From Burkholderia pyrrocinia (lineage in GTDB: Bacteria > Pseudomonadota > Gammaproteobacteria > Burkholderiales > Burkholderiaceae), in the NCBI RefSeq assembly GCF_018417535.1, contig NZ_CP070977.1:1116001-1180000 (forward strand): a stretch of DNA of 64,000 bases. Reading direction: 5' to 3'. Under the pieces are notes generated by a model. That model ran no database searches. It was not told the DNA's origin and saw nothing but the letters and a program-made list of their open reading frames with translations. Shown piece after piece: positions 1 through 8,602 of the stretch. The position numbers and the translations under genes are program-made. Every line of letters starts with the position of its first letter. Within the stretch, counting starts at the first letter, position 1.

Positions 1-415
1 CGAAGCCGGGACGGTCGCGATACGGGCCGGTCTGCCCGAAGCCCGACACGCGCAGCATCACGAGCCCCGGATTGATCGCGGACAGCGCGTCCCAGCCGAG
101 CCCCCAGCCTTCGAGCGTGCCGGGCCGGAAGTTCTCGATCAGCACGTCGGTTTCCGCGACGAGGCGGCGCACGACGTCCTGCCCTTCGGGCGTGCGCAGG
201 TCGAGCGTGAGCGAGGTCTTGTTGCGCGACTGCGCGGCCCACCAGACCGATGTGCCGTCGTGCAGCAGCCGCCATTTGCGCAGCGGGTCGCCGAGGGCGG
301 GCGGCTCGACCTTGATCACGTCCGCGCCGAATTCGCCGAGCATCCGGCCCGCGAACGGCCCGGCGATCAGTTGGCCGAGTTCCAGCACGCGGATGCCGTC
401 CAGGGGTCGCGTCAT
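1..415 (-). CDS. CaiB/BaiF-type class III CoA-transferase, N-terminal part
   Basis: Family III CoA-transferases move CoA between carboxylic acids in the cytoplasm. The visible 138 residues begin [20 protein letters not shown] and carry the family hallmarks [20 protein letters not shown] and [16 protein letters not shown]; the rest of the gene lies beyond the left edge. The ATG at 415 is chosen because the family's start motif follows at once. It is divergent from the hydroxyacid dehydrogenase at 679, and the 263 bp between them hold two matching palindromes that could control both genes. The substrate cannot be told. A second, unlinked CaiB-type gene lies at 37546-38709. Confidence 0.9.
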   Translation of the reverse strand, partial: MTRPLDGIRVLELGQLIAGPFAGRMLGEFGADVIKVEPPALGDPLRKWRLLHDGTSVWWAAQSRNKTSLTLDLRTPEGQDVVRRLVAETDVLIENFRPGTLEGWGLGWDALSAINPGLVMLRVSGFGQTGPYRDRPGF

Positions 416-500
416 GGCTGTCTCCGATGAAATCGCGTTGTCGATGACGGCGATCATGAACGCGTTCGCGCATCGCGAAAATCGATCGATGCTCAACCAG

Positions 501-519
501 CCTTTCCGAAACGGAAAGG
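501..519. promoter_or_regulatory. Palindromic operator candidate, copy 1
   Basis: Perfect 8-bp inverted repeat CCTTTCCG / CGGAAAGG around a 3-bp centre, in the divergent promoter region of the CoA-transferase and dehydrogenase genes. A near-identical copy lies 67 bp further on. Short TTTCC-n-GGAAA palindromes are typical of dimeric repressors; the regulator is not identified. Confidence 0.55.
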
Positions 520-567
520 CGCAGGTCGATGCGATTGCCGCATCCGTTTTTGTGCGCGGTGCGTCAG

Positions 568-586
568 CCTTTCCATACGGGAAAGT
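568..586. promoter_or_regulatory. Palindromic operator candidate, copy 2
   Basis: CCTTTCCATACGGGAAAGT, the same size and layout as the copy at 501-519 with a slightly imperfect centre. It lies about 90 bp upstream of the dehydrogenase start. Two related sites centred 67 bp apart suggest cooperative or paired operator use. Confidence 0.5.
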
Positions 587-678
587 GCGCTCGCGCAACG
601 GTCAAACGACACCGTGCGCGCCGCCGGCAGAATCGAAGCCGTTCCGCGCCCGCCGGGCGCCTGCCAGCGAGACCCGCC

Positions 679-1644
679 ATGTTTTCTGTTTCTTCTCCCG
701 CGAAGATCGTGTTTCTCGATCGCGCGACACTGTCGCCGCAAACCGTGCTGAAGCCGTTTCCGTTCCCGCACGTGTTGCATGCGTTCGACCGGACGGCCGC
801 GCATGAGGTGGCCGCGCGCATTGCCGACGCGGACATCGTCGTGACCAACAAGGTGCGGCTCGACGCTTCGGCACTCGCCGCTGCGCGGCGCTTGCGGATG
901 ATCGCGATCGCCGCGACAGGCACGGACATCGTCGATCTCGACGCGTGCGCGGCGCGCGGGATCGTCGTGAGCAACATTCGCGGCTATGCGGTCCGCACGG
1001 TGCCCGAACATACGTTCGCGCTGATCTTCGCGCTGCGCCGCAGCCTCGTGGCTTACCGCGACGCGGTGCGTGCGGGGCGCTGGCTCGACAGCGGACAGTT
1101 CTGCTTCTTCGATCATCCGATCCGCGACCTGGCCGGCTCGACGCTCGGGATCGTCGGCGACGGCGTGCTCGGGCGCGCGGTGGCCGGCATCGCGCGTGCG
1201 CTCGACATGCGCGTGCTGTTCGCGGCGCACGGCGATGCCGCAGGTGACGACTACGCGCCGCTCGACACGCTGCTGCGCGACAGCGACGTGATCACGCTGC
1301 ACTGCCCGCTCACGCCCGCGACACGGCACCTGATCGATGCGGCCGCGTTCGCGCGAATGGCGCGCCGGCCGCTGCTGATCAATACCGCGCGCGGCGGGCT
1401 CGTGGACGAAAACGCATTGGTCGATGCATTGCAGTCGGGGCAGATCGCGGGCGCGGGGTTCGACGTCGTCACGCAGGAGCCGCTGCCGGCCGTGCATCCA
1501 TTCCACGCGATCCTGTCGCATCCGGCGTTCATCCTGACGCCGCACGTCGCATGGGCGAGCGCCGAGGCCATGCAGGCGCTGGCCGATCAGCTCGTCGACA
1601 ATGTCACCGCGTTTGTCAGTGGTGAGCCGCGGCATGTGGTGTGA
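679..1644 (+). CDS. D-2-hydroxyacid dehydrogenase (glycerate dehydrogenase/hydroxypyruvate reductase-like)
   Basis: Predicted cytoplasmic NAD(P)-dependent 2-hydroxyacid dehydrogenase of 321 residues, a usual length for the family. The catalytic domain holds AATGTDIVDLDA and NIRGYAVRTVPEHT. The Rossmann motif GIVGDGVLGRAV follows at about residues 155-166, then the Arg-containing NTARGGLVDENAL and the His-containing PHVAWAS near the C terminus. The ATG at 679 starts MFSVSSPAKIVFLDR, a normal family N terminus; the frame stays open upstream, but that part is Arg-rich and not family-like. It is divergent from a CoA-transferase. The substrate (glycerate/hydroxypyruvate or another 2-keto acid) is inferred from family only. 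Confidence 0.85.
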   Translation: MFSVSSPAKIVFLDRATLSPQTVLKPFPFPHVLHAFDRTAAHEVAARIADADIVVTNKVRLDASALAAARRLRMIAIAATGTDIVDLDACAARGIVVSNIRGYAVRTVPEHTFALIFALRRSLVAYRDAVRAGRWLDSGQFCFFDHPIRDLAGSTLGIVGDGVLGRAVAGIARALDMRVLFAAHGDAAGDDYAPLDTLLRDSDVITLHCPLTPATRHLIDAAAFARMARRPLLINTARGGLVDENALVDALQSGQIAGAGFDVVTQEPLPAVHPFHAILSHPAFILTPHVAWASAEAMQALADQLVDNVTAFVSGEPRHVV

Positions 1645-1695
1645 CTCGTGCGATGCACGCCGCTGCGGGCGTTCGTTGCGACCGCACAAACGGAA

Positions 1696-1726
1696 CGGCC
1701 CCGCTCGATTGCTCGAAGCGGGGCCG
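1696..1726. terminator. Hairpin terminator after the dehydrogenase
   Basis: Perfect 10-bp stem (CGGCCCCGCT / AGCGGGGCCG) with an 11-nt loop, 52 bp past the dehydrogenase stop. No T-run follows, so termination is plausible but not certain. Confidence 0.5.
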
Positions 1727-1930
1727 ACTGATTGAGGGGCGGCTTACGCCAGCGACTCGGCACGTGACGGGTTCGTGCATCCGCCCTGTCTTGCGGCCGG
1801 TTTCTGAACTCCCGACGGGTTCTACTTTAAGGAATTCAGACCGCCAACGCTGTAGGGCTGGTCTGAAACTGGACGGGACGAATCATGAAAAACGTCCGGT
1901 TCGGCTGCAGCGCACCGCTCGACGCAAATT

Positions 1931-2143
1931 TCAGTATGCGGACATCTCGACGCAAGGATCGACCTTGGACGGCGAGCAGATGACCGAATACTTCGCGCTC
2001 TCGCGCATCAGCGCTTCGCCTTCGTGCAGCGCGATCTTGATCTCGGGGTGACGCTCGTATGCGAGGAATGCCGAGCACATGACCGCGGACATCACGACGA
2101 GGGAAAACACAAATTTTTCAAGGGTTTGGAAACGTTCAGGCAT
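1931..2143 (-). CDS. Small single-span membrane protein, unknown function
   Basis: A 70-residue protein starting MPERFQTLEKFVFSLVVMSA, with one hydrophobic segment at about residues 11-29 and a short polar tail holding two cysteines (VICS, DPCVE). The start at 2143 is supported by an AGAAAGG ribosome binding site. The local base composition is more AT-rich than the surroundings. No family is recognised; the hydrophobic segment could be an inner-membrane anchor or an uncleaved signal. The neighbours do not indicate a role. Confidence 0.6.
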   Translation of the reverse strand: MPERFQTLEKFVFSLVVMSAVMCSAFLAYERHPEIKIALHEGEALMRESAKYSVICSPSKVDPCVEMSAY

Positions 2144-2362
2144 GGTTCGACCTTTCTCTCAGCCTGTGATTATACCTTGAAGTAAGGGTTTTCCCTATAA
2201 CGCGACCCGCATACCGAGGATGCGCTCAACCGAAGGCCGACCGGGTGCTCGCGCCCTTTTTCTCCGTTAATCCGCGCTTAAGCGCCGGTCGAACAAGATG
2301 GGTCTACCGGTTGCGGCAACCTTGCCGCGCCGGCCGCCCTGTCCTTATCGGAGATCCTGACG

Positions 2363-2656
2363 ATGAAAACCGCCCTTTCCCTGCTCGTCCTCGCCGCCGC
2401 GATCGCGGCGCCCGCCGTGTCGTTTGCGCAGACGGCCAACGGCCCTGTCACGCGTGCCGAAGTGGTCGCGCAGTTGCGCCAGCTCGAACAGGCCGGCTAC
2501 AAGCCGCTGAAAGGCCAGTACCCGGACGACGTCCAGGCTGCCGAAGCGCGCGTCGCGCAATCGTCGGGTATTGGTGCGGAAGCCGGCGCGTCGAACGCGT
2601 CCGGCCGTCCGGCACTGCCGGCAATCGTGTCCGGCCAGGCTGGTCGCGGGCGCTGA
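2363..2656 (+). CDS. DUF4148 domain exported protein
   Basis: A 97-residue protein with an N-terminal signal peptide ending near VSFAQT, followed by the DUF4148 pattern PVTRAEVVAQLRQLEQAGY and YPDDVQAAEARVA. DUF4148 proteins are small, periplasmic and abundant in Burkholderiaceae; their function is unknown. The ATG at 2363 is preceded by GGAG. It stands alone, convergent with the lipoprotein gene at 2791. Confidence 0.85.
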   Translation: MKTALSLLVLAAAIAAPAVSFAQTANGPVTRAEVVAQLRQLEQAGYKPLKGQYPDDVQAAEARVAQSSGIGAEAGASNASGRPALPAIVSGQAGRGR

Positions 2657-2790
2657 CCGGCTCGACCGGCGCATACTCGTGCGGGCAATCGCCGTCGATG
2701 GCGTGCCGTCAGCGGAAGGAACGGGACGGTGCGGCCTTCAAGAACGACAGACCGTGCACCGAAGGAAGAGAAAGGCGCGCCGCCGGTGTG

Positions 2791-3228
2791 TCATTTCGGC
2801 GCCGACGCGGCACTGGCCGCGTTGCCGGGCCATGCCTTGCCGATCTGGTCGATCAACGATTTCGCGGTGCCGGTTGCGAGCGCCGCGTCGACGCCTGACG
2901 TCTGCCACGAGCCGTCAGCGGCCTTCACGAAGGTCAGGTTCGCGCGCGACGGCGAGTAATCGGCATTGCGCCACGTGACGACGACGTCGCACGAGTACGT
3001 GCGATCGCCGAGCTTCTTGCAGTCGCCGTCGGGTTTCGCCGACACGACGTCGGCCGATACCGGCAGCGGCTGGCCGAACAGCGCGTTCAGGCCGCCGTGG
3101 TTTTCCGCTTCGAGCGCGCGGCGCACCGCGGCGTCGACGTCGCTCGATCCGGGGCCGTCGTGGAGCAGGTTGCAGGCGGCCAGCAGCGTCGATGCACAGC
3201 CGAGTGTCAGCAGCGTTTGGAACTTCAT
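2791..3228 (-). CDS. Putative lipoprotein, unknown function
   Basis: A 145-residue protein starting MKFQTLLTLGCASTLLAAC; the lipobox LAAC puts the lipidated Cys at residue 19. The mature part has a Cys pair (GDCKKLGDRTYSCD) that could form a disulfide, and an Ala-rich end. It probably sits in the outer or inner membrane facing the periplasm. No named family is recognised. It lies downstream of nothing obvious and is likely monocistronic. Confidence 0.75.
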   Translation of the reverse strand: MKFQTLLTLGCASTLLAACNLLHDGPGSSDVDAAVRRALEAENHGGLNALFGQPLPVSADVVSAKPDGDCKKLGDRTYSCDVVVTWRNADYSPSRANLTFVKAADGSWQTSGVDAALATGTAKSLIDQIGKAWPGNAASAASAPK

Positions 3229-3399
3229 GGATATCCGTCAATCGGGTGAACGTCGGGGGGCGCGCGGCGACATGCATGAATGCAGTCGCCGTGCCGCTAC
3301 GCCGCGTAGTCTGCAACGTCCGCGCGTCGTTCGCGGTATCCATTTGTAACCAATTGCACGGACGCGCTGCGGCACGGCGCGTCCGTGTGACGCCCGCGC

Positions 3400-4323
3400 C
3401 TACTGCCGCTCTTGCTTCACGCGGCTGACGAGCTGCGTCGGGCTCACGAACTGCAGCGCGATCACGACCCATACGAGCGTGATGGCCATGTAGATCATCG
3501 CCATCGCGTCGATCGACTGCGGCGCGCGCACGCCGGTCGAGAACACCGCGTAATACAGCGCGACGACGAGCGTCTGCGTGCTCGGGCCTGCGGTGAAGAA
3601 CGTCAGCTCGAACATCCCGATCGTGCGCACCAGCACGAGCAGCCCGGCGGCGAGCATGCCGGGCACGAGCAGCGGCAGCAGCACGTAGCGGAAATAGCGC
3701 CACGTGTTCGCGCCGAAGATGCGCGCGGCGGCTTCGAGATTCGGATCGATCTGCTCGATGAACGGCGTCATCACGAGGATCACGAACGGCAGCGCCGGCA
3801 CCAGGTTCGCGAGGATCACGCCCGACAGCGTGCCCGCGAGCCCGACCTTGTACATCACGGTCGCCATCGGGATCCCGTACGTGACGGGCGGCACCATCAG
3901 CGGCAGCAGGAACACCAGCAACGCGAAGCGCTTGCCGCGAAACTGCACGCGTGCGAGCGCATAGGCGGCCGGCACGCCGAGCGCGATCGACAGCAGCACG
4001 ACCGCGCCGACGACCTCTACCGTCACCCACAGCACGCTCGCGAGCTGGAAGTCCTCCCACGCCTTCGCATACCAGTGCAGCGTGAAACCCTGCGGCAGCG
4101 GCGTGCCGAACCAGCGTGTCGCGATCGAGTTCACCGCGACGGTCGCGATCAGCAGCATCACGTTCAGCAGGAAAAACGCCATCAGCCCCCAGACGAGCGC
4201 CTTCCAGGCACGGCCGGCGAGGTTGCTTCTCATCTTCTGCGGTGTCCTCGCATTGACGGGCCGTGCGTCGGGCGAGCCCTGCTTCGGCGGCCAGGCCGGC
4301 GCGGCGTGATTGTCGGTCGCCAT
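3400..4323 (-). CDS. ABC transporter permease (second of pair)
   Basis: Inner-membrane permease of 307 residues, binding-protein-dependent type, with about six membrane spans. The EAA-type loop reads LEAAARIFGANTWRYFRYVLLPLLVPG. Its ATG overlaps the stop of the upstream permease by one base (TGATG), indicating translational coupling. It forms one operon with the ATPase, the first permease and the solute-binding protein. The polar N-terminal extension of about 45 residues before the first span is longer than usual, so an internal start is possible. The layout fits the spermidine/putrescine-iron-phosphonate permease group; the substrate is unknown. Confidence 0.9.
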   Translation of the reverse strand: MATDNHAAPAWPPKQGSPDARPVNARTPQKMRSNLAGRAWKALVWGLMAFFLLNVMLLIATVAVNSIATRWFGTPLPQGFTLHWYAKAWEDFQLASVLWVTVEVVGAVVLLSIALGVPAAYALARVQFRGKRFALLVFLLPLMVPPVTYGIPMATVMYKVGLAGTLSGVILANLVPALPFVILVMTPFIEQIDPNLEAAARIFGANTWRYFRYVLLPLLVPGMLAAGLLVLVRTIGMFELTFFTAGPSTQTLVVALYYAVFSTGVRAPQSIDAMAMIYMAITLVWVVIALQFVSPTQLVSRVKQERQ

Positions 4324-5192
4324 CAGCCCTTGCCCCCCGTCACCGGCCCCGTATAGAAGAAACGGCGCGCGCCGAGCATCGATGCGACCACCAGCAACTG
4401 CACGAAGCCCATCACGATCGCGATCGCCGACGCGAGCGAATAGTCGTAGCTCTCGAACGCGGCCTCGGCCGCCGCGATCGAGATCACGCGTGTCGGCCCG
4501 GCCGGCGCGCCGAGCAGCACGGCCGACGGGAACACCGAGAACGCCTGCACGAACGACAGGCACGCGGCCATCGTGAGCCCCGGCACGAGCAGCGGCAGGT
4601 AGATCTGCCGGAACTGCTGCCACGGGTTCGCGCCGAGCGTCGCCGCCGCGCGCGCGAGCGTCGGGTCGATGCCGCTGATGTACGACAGCATCAGCAGGAA
4701 CGCGAACGGAAAGCCCGACACGATCAGCGACAGCAGCACGCCCCAGTAGTTGTGCGTGAGGCGCACTTCGTCGGTGTACAGGTGCAGCCCCTGCAGCGCC
4801 TGCGGGAACCAGCCGTTCGGCCCGAAGTACGTGAGCATCCCGTCGGCGACGAGCACCGTGCCGAGCGTGACGGGAATCACGAGCAGCGTCGTGACGAACT
4901 TCTGGTACGGCGAATTGCGGCGCAGCGCGAACGCGACGGGCACCGAGACGCCGACGTTGATCAGCGTGGCCGGCACCGCGAGCTTCAGTGTGACGAGCAC
5001 CGTCGGCCACATCGCGGTATCGGTGAAGAACTGCACGTAGTTCGCGAGCGCGCCGCCGCCGTTCATCGGCTGGAACGACAGCACGAGGCCGTACGCGAAC
5101 GGATAGATGAACAGCGCGACGATGAACGCGAGCGCGGGCGTGACGAGCCAGGCCTTCGCGTCGCGCGGCGTGCCGGCCGCGAGCGTGCTCAT
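4323..5192 (-). CDS. ABC transporter permease (first of pair)
   Basis: Inner-membrane permease of 289 residues with about six spans and the EAA-type loop LARAAATLGANPWQQFRQIYLPLLVPG. The start MSTLAAGTPRDAKAW at 5192 is preceded by GGGAGG; the frame stays open further upstream but without a comparable site. It partners the permease at 3400-4323 as a heterodimer in the same importer. Confidence 0.9.
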   Translation of the reverse strand: MSTLAAGTPRDAKAWLVTPALAFIVALFIYPFAYGLVLSFQPMNGGGALANYVQFFTDTAMWPTVLVTLKLAVPATLINVGVSVPVAFALRRNSPYQKFVTTLLVIPVTLGTVLVADGMLTYFGPNGWFPQALQGLHLYTDEVRLTHNYWGVLLSLIVSGFPFAFLLMLSYISGIDPTLARAAATLGANPWQQFRQIYLPLLVPGLTMAACLSFVQAFSVFPSAVLLGAPAGPTRVISIAAAEAAFESYDYSLASAIAIVMGFVQLLVVASMLGARRFFYTGPVTGGKG

Positions 5193-5229
5193 GCGGCCTC
5201 CCGGCGCGATGGCGCGGCGGTCGGGCCGC

Positions 5230-6309
5230 TCATGCCGGCGCTCCCGCATAGACGAGCGTGCGCGACGGCGCGACGCGCAGCCGCAGCCGTTCGCCTTCCG
5301 AGAATTCGCCCGCGACGCGCGCCCAGATCGGGCCGAACGGCGTGACCGCGCGGATCAGCGAATCGCGGCCGCCGTACTCGACCGTTTCGACCGTCGCGTC
5401 GAACGTGTTGTCGCCGGCGTCGTCCGCGCGCTCGATGTCGTCGGGGCGCAGCGCGACCACGACGTCCTTCGCGTCGAAGCCGGCCATCGGCAGGCCCGCG
5501 ACGCGCACGCCGCCTGCCGTGACGTTCACGTAATCGCCAGCCATCCCTTCGAGCGTGAACGGCAGCACGTTGCGATAGCCCATGAAGCGCGCGACATGCA
5601 GGTTGTGCGGGCGCGTGTAGACATCCTTCGGCGACGCGACCTGCTGCACGACGCCCTCCTTCATCACGACGATGCGGTCGGCCATCGACAGCGCCTCGTC
5701 CTGATCGTGCGTCACGTAGATCGTCGCGCGTTCGAGCTGCGTGTGGATGCGGCGGATCTCCGCGCGCATCTCGATGCGCAGCTTCGTGTCGAGGTTCGAC
5801 AGCGGCTCGTCCATCAGCACGAGCGGCGGCTCGATGACGATCGCGCGCGCGATCGCGACGCGCTGCTGCTGCCCGCCCGACAGTTGCCCGGGCAGCTTGC
5901 CCTCGTGGCCGACGAGCTGCACGAGTTCGAGCGCCTGCTGCACGCGCCGCCGCGTTTCCTGCTTCGGCACGCCGCGCATCTTGAGACCGAAGCCGACGTT
6001 GTCGAGCACCGACATGTGCGGAAACAGCGCGTAGTTCTGGAACACCATCCCGAAGCCGCGGCGCTCGGGCGGCAGCACGTCGATGCGCGTGTCGTCGAGC
6101 CAGATGCCGCCGCTCGTGAGCGGCTGCAGCCCCGCGATGCAGTTCAGCGCGGTCGACTTGCCGCAGCCCGACGGGCCGAGCAGCGCGATGAACTCGCCGC
6201 GCCGGATCTCGAGGTCGAGCCCGTCCAGCGCGGCGACCTGCGCACCCTCCGCATTGGTGAAGCTGCGGCACACGCCGTCGAGCCGCAACCGTTCGAAACT
6301 GTGCTTCAT
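5230..6309 (-). CDS. ABC transporter ATP-binding protein (PotA/UgpC-like)
   Basis: A 359-residue ATPase that powers the adjacent permeases. It has Walker A GPSGCGKST (about residues 45-53), a Q-loop in VFQNYALFPHMSV, the signature LSGGQQQRVAIARAI, Walker B LVLMDEPLSNLD and the switch His in VTHDQDEAL. The C-terminal 120 residues look like the TOBE regulatory domain of the polyamine/sugar-phosphate/iron group. GGAG lies before the ATG at 6309. It follows the binding-protein gene by about 50 bp and precedes the permeases. Confidence 0.92.
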   Translation of the reverse strand: MKHSFERLRLDGVCRSFTNAEGAQVAALDGLDLEIRRGEFIALLGPSGCGKSTALNCIAGLQPLTSGGIWLDDTRIDVLPPERRGFGMVFQNYALFPHMSVLDNVGFGLKMRGVPKQETRRRVQQALELVQLVGHEGKLPGQLSGGQQQRVAIARAIVIEPPLVLMDEPLSNLDTKLRIEMRAEIRRIHTQLERATIYVTHDQDEALSMADRIVVMKEGVVQQVASPKDVYTRPHNLHVARFMGYRNVLPFTLEGMAGDYVNVTAGGVRVAGLPMAGFDAKDVVVALRPDDIERADDAGDNTFDATVETVEYGGRDSLIRAVTPFGPIWARVAGEFSEGERLRLRVAPSRTLVYAGAPA

Positions 6310-6358
6310 TACGCGAACTCCATGAACGCGGGCGCCGTGGCGCCCGCCGGTTCAAGCG

Positions 6359-7534
6359 TCACTTCGACTTCTGCGAGCCGATCTCGCGATCCCACTTCTG
6401 GAACGCGGCGACCATCGCCTGCGCGCTGAGCGGCTGCACGTGCGGACGATCGGCGAGCAGCTTCGCGTATTCGGGGCGGCCGAACTTGCGGATCACCTCC
6501 TGGCTGTGCGCGGGCGCCATCTCGAGCGTCACGCCCTTCACCGCCGGGCCCGGATAGAAGTAGCCGTCGTCGTAGGTCATCGCCTGCTGCGCCGGCTCGA
6601 GCAGGAAGTTCATCAGCTTGAACAGCACGTCGAGCTTTTCCTTCGGCACGCCCTTCGGGATCACCATGTAGTGCGCGTCGTTGACCCACGTCATGTTGTC
6701 GAACGACTGGACCCTGAACTCGGCCGGCACGATGCCGAGCGCGCGCGGGTTGAGGTCCCAGCCCGTGACGGTCACGGTCATGTCGCGCGTGCCCTCGCCG
6801 AGCTCCTTCATCACGGCCGACGTGCCGCCCGGGTAGTACGGCACGCAGTCGTTCAGCGCTTTCAGGAACGCCCAGGTCTTGTCCCAGCCGTTGATCGGGT
6901 CCTGCGGGTTCTTGTCGCCGAGCACGTACGGCAGCCCCATCAGGAACGTGCGGCCGGGGCCCGAGTTCGCCGGGCGCGCATAGATCAGCTTGTTCGGGTG
7001 CGCCTTGCACCACGCGAGCAACTGGTCGGGCGTCTTCGGCGGGTCGCCGACCTTCGCCGGGTTGTATTCGAGCAGCGGGCCGGCCGGCATGTAGGTCACT
7101 TCGAGGCCGAAGCCCTGCGCGAGATCCTGCATCTTGCGCGGGCCGGGCGCGTATTTGTCGAGCACGCCTGGGAACGCGGGCGCGTTGTCGGGCAGGAGCT
7201 TCTGCCACAGGTTCTGTTCGATGCCGGCGGCCAGCGCATCGGTGCCCGTCAGCACGAGGTCGATGTCCGAGCGCCCGGCCGCCTGCATCGCCTTGATCTT
7301 GCCCGGCAACTGCGGCGCGGGTGCATTCGTGAACGTGACGTTCGATACGAGATTCGGGTTCTTTTCCTTGAACGCTTCGATGGCCTTCTGCGTGAGCTGC
7401 AGGTTGCCCGCGACGTCGACGATGTTCAGCGACACGGGCGCGGCGATGGCCGTCGCGGCCCCCGCGGCCGACAGCGTGAAGCCCAGCGCGAGGGCGATCC
7501 GGCAGGCACGGCGCGCGATCGTGGTTGTGTTCAT
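6359..7534 (-). CDS. Periplasmic solute-binding protein of the ABC importer
   Basis: A 391-residue extracellular solute-binding protein (family 1-like) with a signal peptide ending near AIAAPVS. It is the first gene of the importer operon, with GAGGAG before its ATG at 7534. Motifs such as DIDLVLTGTDALAAG and NDAHYMVIPKGVPKE fit binding proteins of the iron/polyamine/phosphonate importers. The ligand cannot be read from the sequence, and no neighbouring enzyme points to one. Confidence 0.88.
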   Translation of the reverse strand: MNTTTIARRACRIALALGFTLSAAGAATAIAAPVSLNIVDVAGNLQLTQKAIEAFKEKNPNLVSNVTFTNAPAPQLPGKIKAMQAAGRSDIDLVLTGTDALAAGIEQNLWQKLLPDNAPAFPGVLDKYAPGPRKMQDLAQGFGLEVTYMPAGPLLEYNPAKVGDPPKTPDQLLAWCKAHPNKLIYARPANSGPGRTFLMGLPYVLGDKNPQDPINGWDKTWAFLKALNDCVPYYPGGTSAVMKELGEGTRDMTVTVTGWDLNPRALGIVPAEFRVQSFDNMTWVNDAHYMVIPKGVPKEKLDVLFKLMNFLLEPAQQAMTYDDGYFYPGPAVKGVTLEMAPAHSQEVIRKFGRPEYAKLLADRPHVQPLSAQAMVAAFQKWDREIGSQKSK

Positions 7535-7908
7535 GTCTCCTCACTTCGGTCGGTGGATGGGACCTTTCTTTTCAGGAAATCATGACGGCGTTATACGATG
7601 TCGGTCAACAAAAAACCGTGATGCGCGGGGCGGGACTTTCCCTGACAAAAACCCTTCTGCGATGGTGTGATTCAACAGGCCGAACGGATGCCGGGTGTGC
7701 TGCGGCAGGTTGAATGCAGCGTGTTAGGACATCGTATGTCGGCGTGAGAGCAGAATCAGGCCGGTGCGTCGGGAACGCCCGGCCGGCGTGTTTCGTGGGA
7801 GGAATGCAACGTCGACCGGATATCCGGAAGATGTATCGAGCCCGTGCAGGTTATCGGCGCGCGGTCATCAGGACAAGGCCGCAGAGAATGGCTGCGTGAG
7901 GCAGGGTT
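7535..7908. other. Intergenic region between importer operon and Doc toxin
   Basis: 374 bp without a convincing gene. It should contain the importer promoter near its left end (AT-rich stretch around 7560-7620). No clear palindrome, RNA gene or repeat was seen. Confidence 0.5.
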
Positions 7909-8294
7909 TCAACGGGACAGGGACAATTCCCAGACCGCACTGAAATACTCAGCCAGTTCCTCGCTCGTGACACTGCCGTCGGCGACATCGACCATGAGGT
8001 CTTCGAGATCGGCAAGGCGAGGAATCGAGATACCTTGCCGCTCCATATACGTCAAGGCGCAAGTGAGGCCAGTACGCTTGTTTGCATCATTAAACACATG
8101 GCCGCGCGCGATTGCGATGGCATAGGTCGCGGCAATACCGAACACGTCATCAAGGCCCGCGTAATGAACATGATTTTCGACGCGATGGAGAGCGGCCTCG
8201 ACGCCGCCTCGCCGGCATGAGCGAAACCGCTGAGGCCGCCGAGGTCCCGGATGATCTCGTCGTGAATGGTGATGACGTAATCGAGATCCAGCAA
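7909..8294 (-). pseudogene. doc: Doc-type toxin with a frameshift
   Basis: Doc toxins are Fic-fold kinases that phosphorylate EF-Tu. Reading from a TTG at 8294 (AAGGA site upstream) gives MLDLDYVITIHDEIIRDLGG and GFAHAG, then loses the Doc pattern near 8206-8212. The downstream frame resumes with GVEAALHRVENHVHYAGLDD and the intact Fic motif HVFNDANKRTG, ending at 7909. One missing base in the GCCGGCGAGG stretch would restore a normal protein of about 126 residues (AGRGGVEAAL). Either the gene is inactivated by a single-base deletion or the sequence has an error there. It follows the antitoxin stop at once, as in phd-doc operons. Confidence 0.75.
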
Positions 8295-8295
8295 A

Positions 8296-8469
8296 TCAGC
8301 GGTCCTTCAGCGCGATCAGCACGTCCCGGTGTTCGGTAATGACTTTTCGTGCTGCACGCAGCACGTCGCCTTTCTCGGTTTCGGTCGAGACCTTGACCTC
8401 CGTCGTGGGGCGAATGATCGTGCGAGGTTTCAGCTCGACTCCGTACAGCGTTTTCCTTTTGGGAGCCAT
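8296..8469 (-). CDS. Antitoxin partner of Doc (Phd-like role)
   Basis: A 57-residue, Lys/Arg-rich protein (MAPKRKTLYGVELKPRTIIR) ending in KVITEHRDVLIALKDR. Its stop lies 1 bp before the TTG start of the Doc ORF, the classic toxin-antitoxin arrangement. GGAAA precedes the ATG at 8469, and the upstream region to about 8530 is AT-rich, as expected for an autoregulated promoter. It is intact although the toxin is frameshifted. Assignment rests on position and size more than on sequence identity with Phd. Confidence 0.7.
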   Translation of the reverse strand: MAPKRKTLYGVELKPRTIIRPTTEVKVSTETEKGDVLRAARKVITEHRDVLIALKDR

Positions 8470-8602
8470 GACAGATTTCCGATAAAAAATGATATTAATC
8501 AGCCATTTATCTCGCATTGGCATGCGGCGGCCACACTGCTGATAATCATGGCATCCAACGAACCGCATCAGAATGTCTGCGCAGGCACACGATGGCGGCG
8601 TG

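Noticed and set aside
1645..1930. Possible tRNA or small RNA in the gap after the dehydrogenase
   Set aside because: Apart from the 10-bp terminator-like hairpin I could not fold a tRNA-like cloverleaf or find other RNA signatures.
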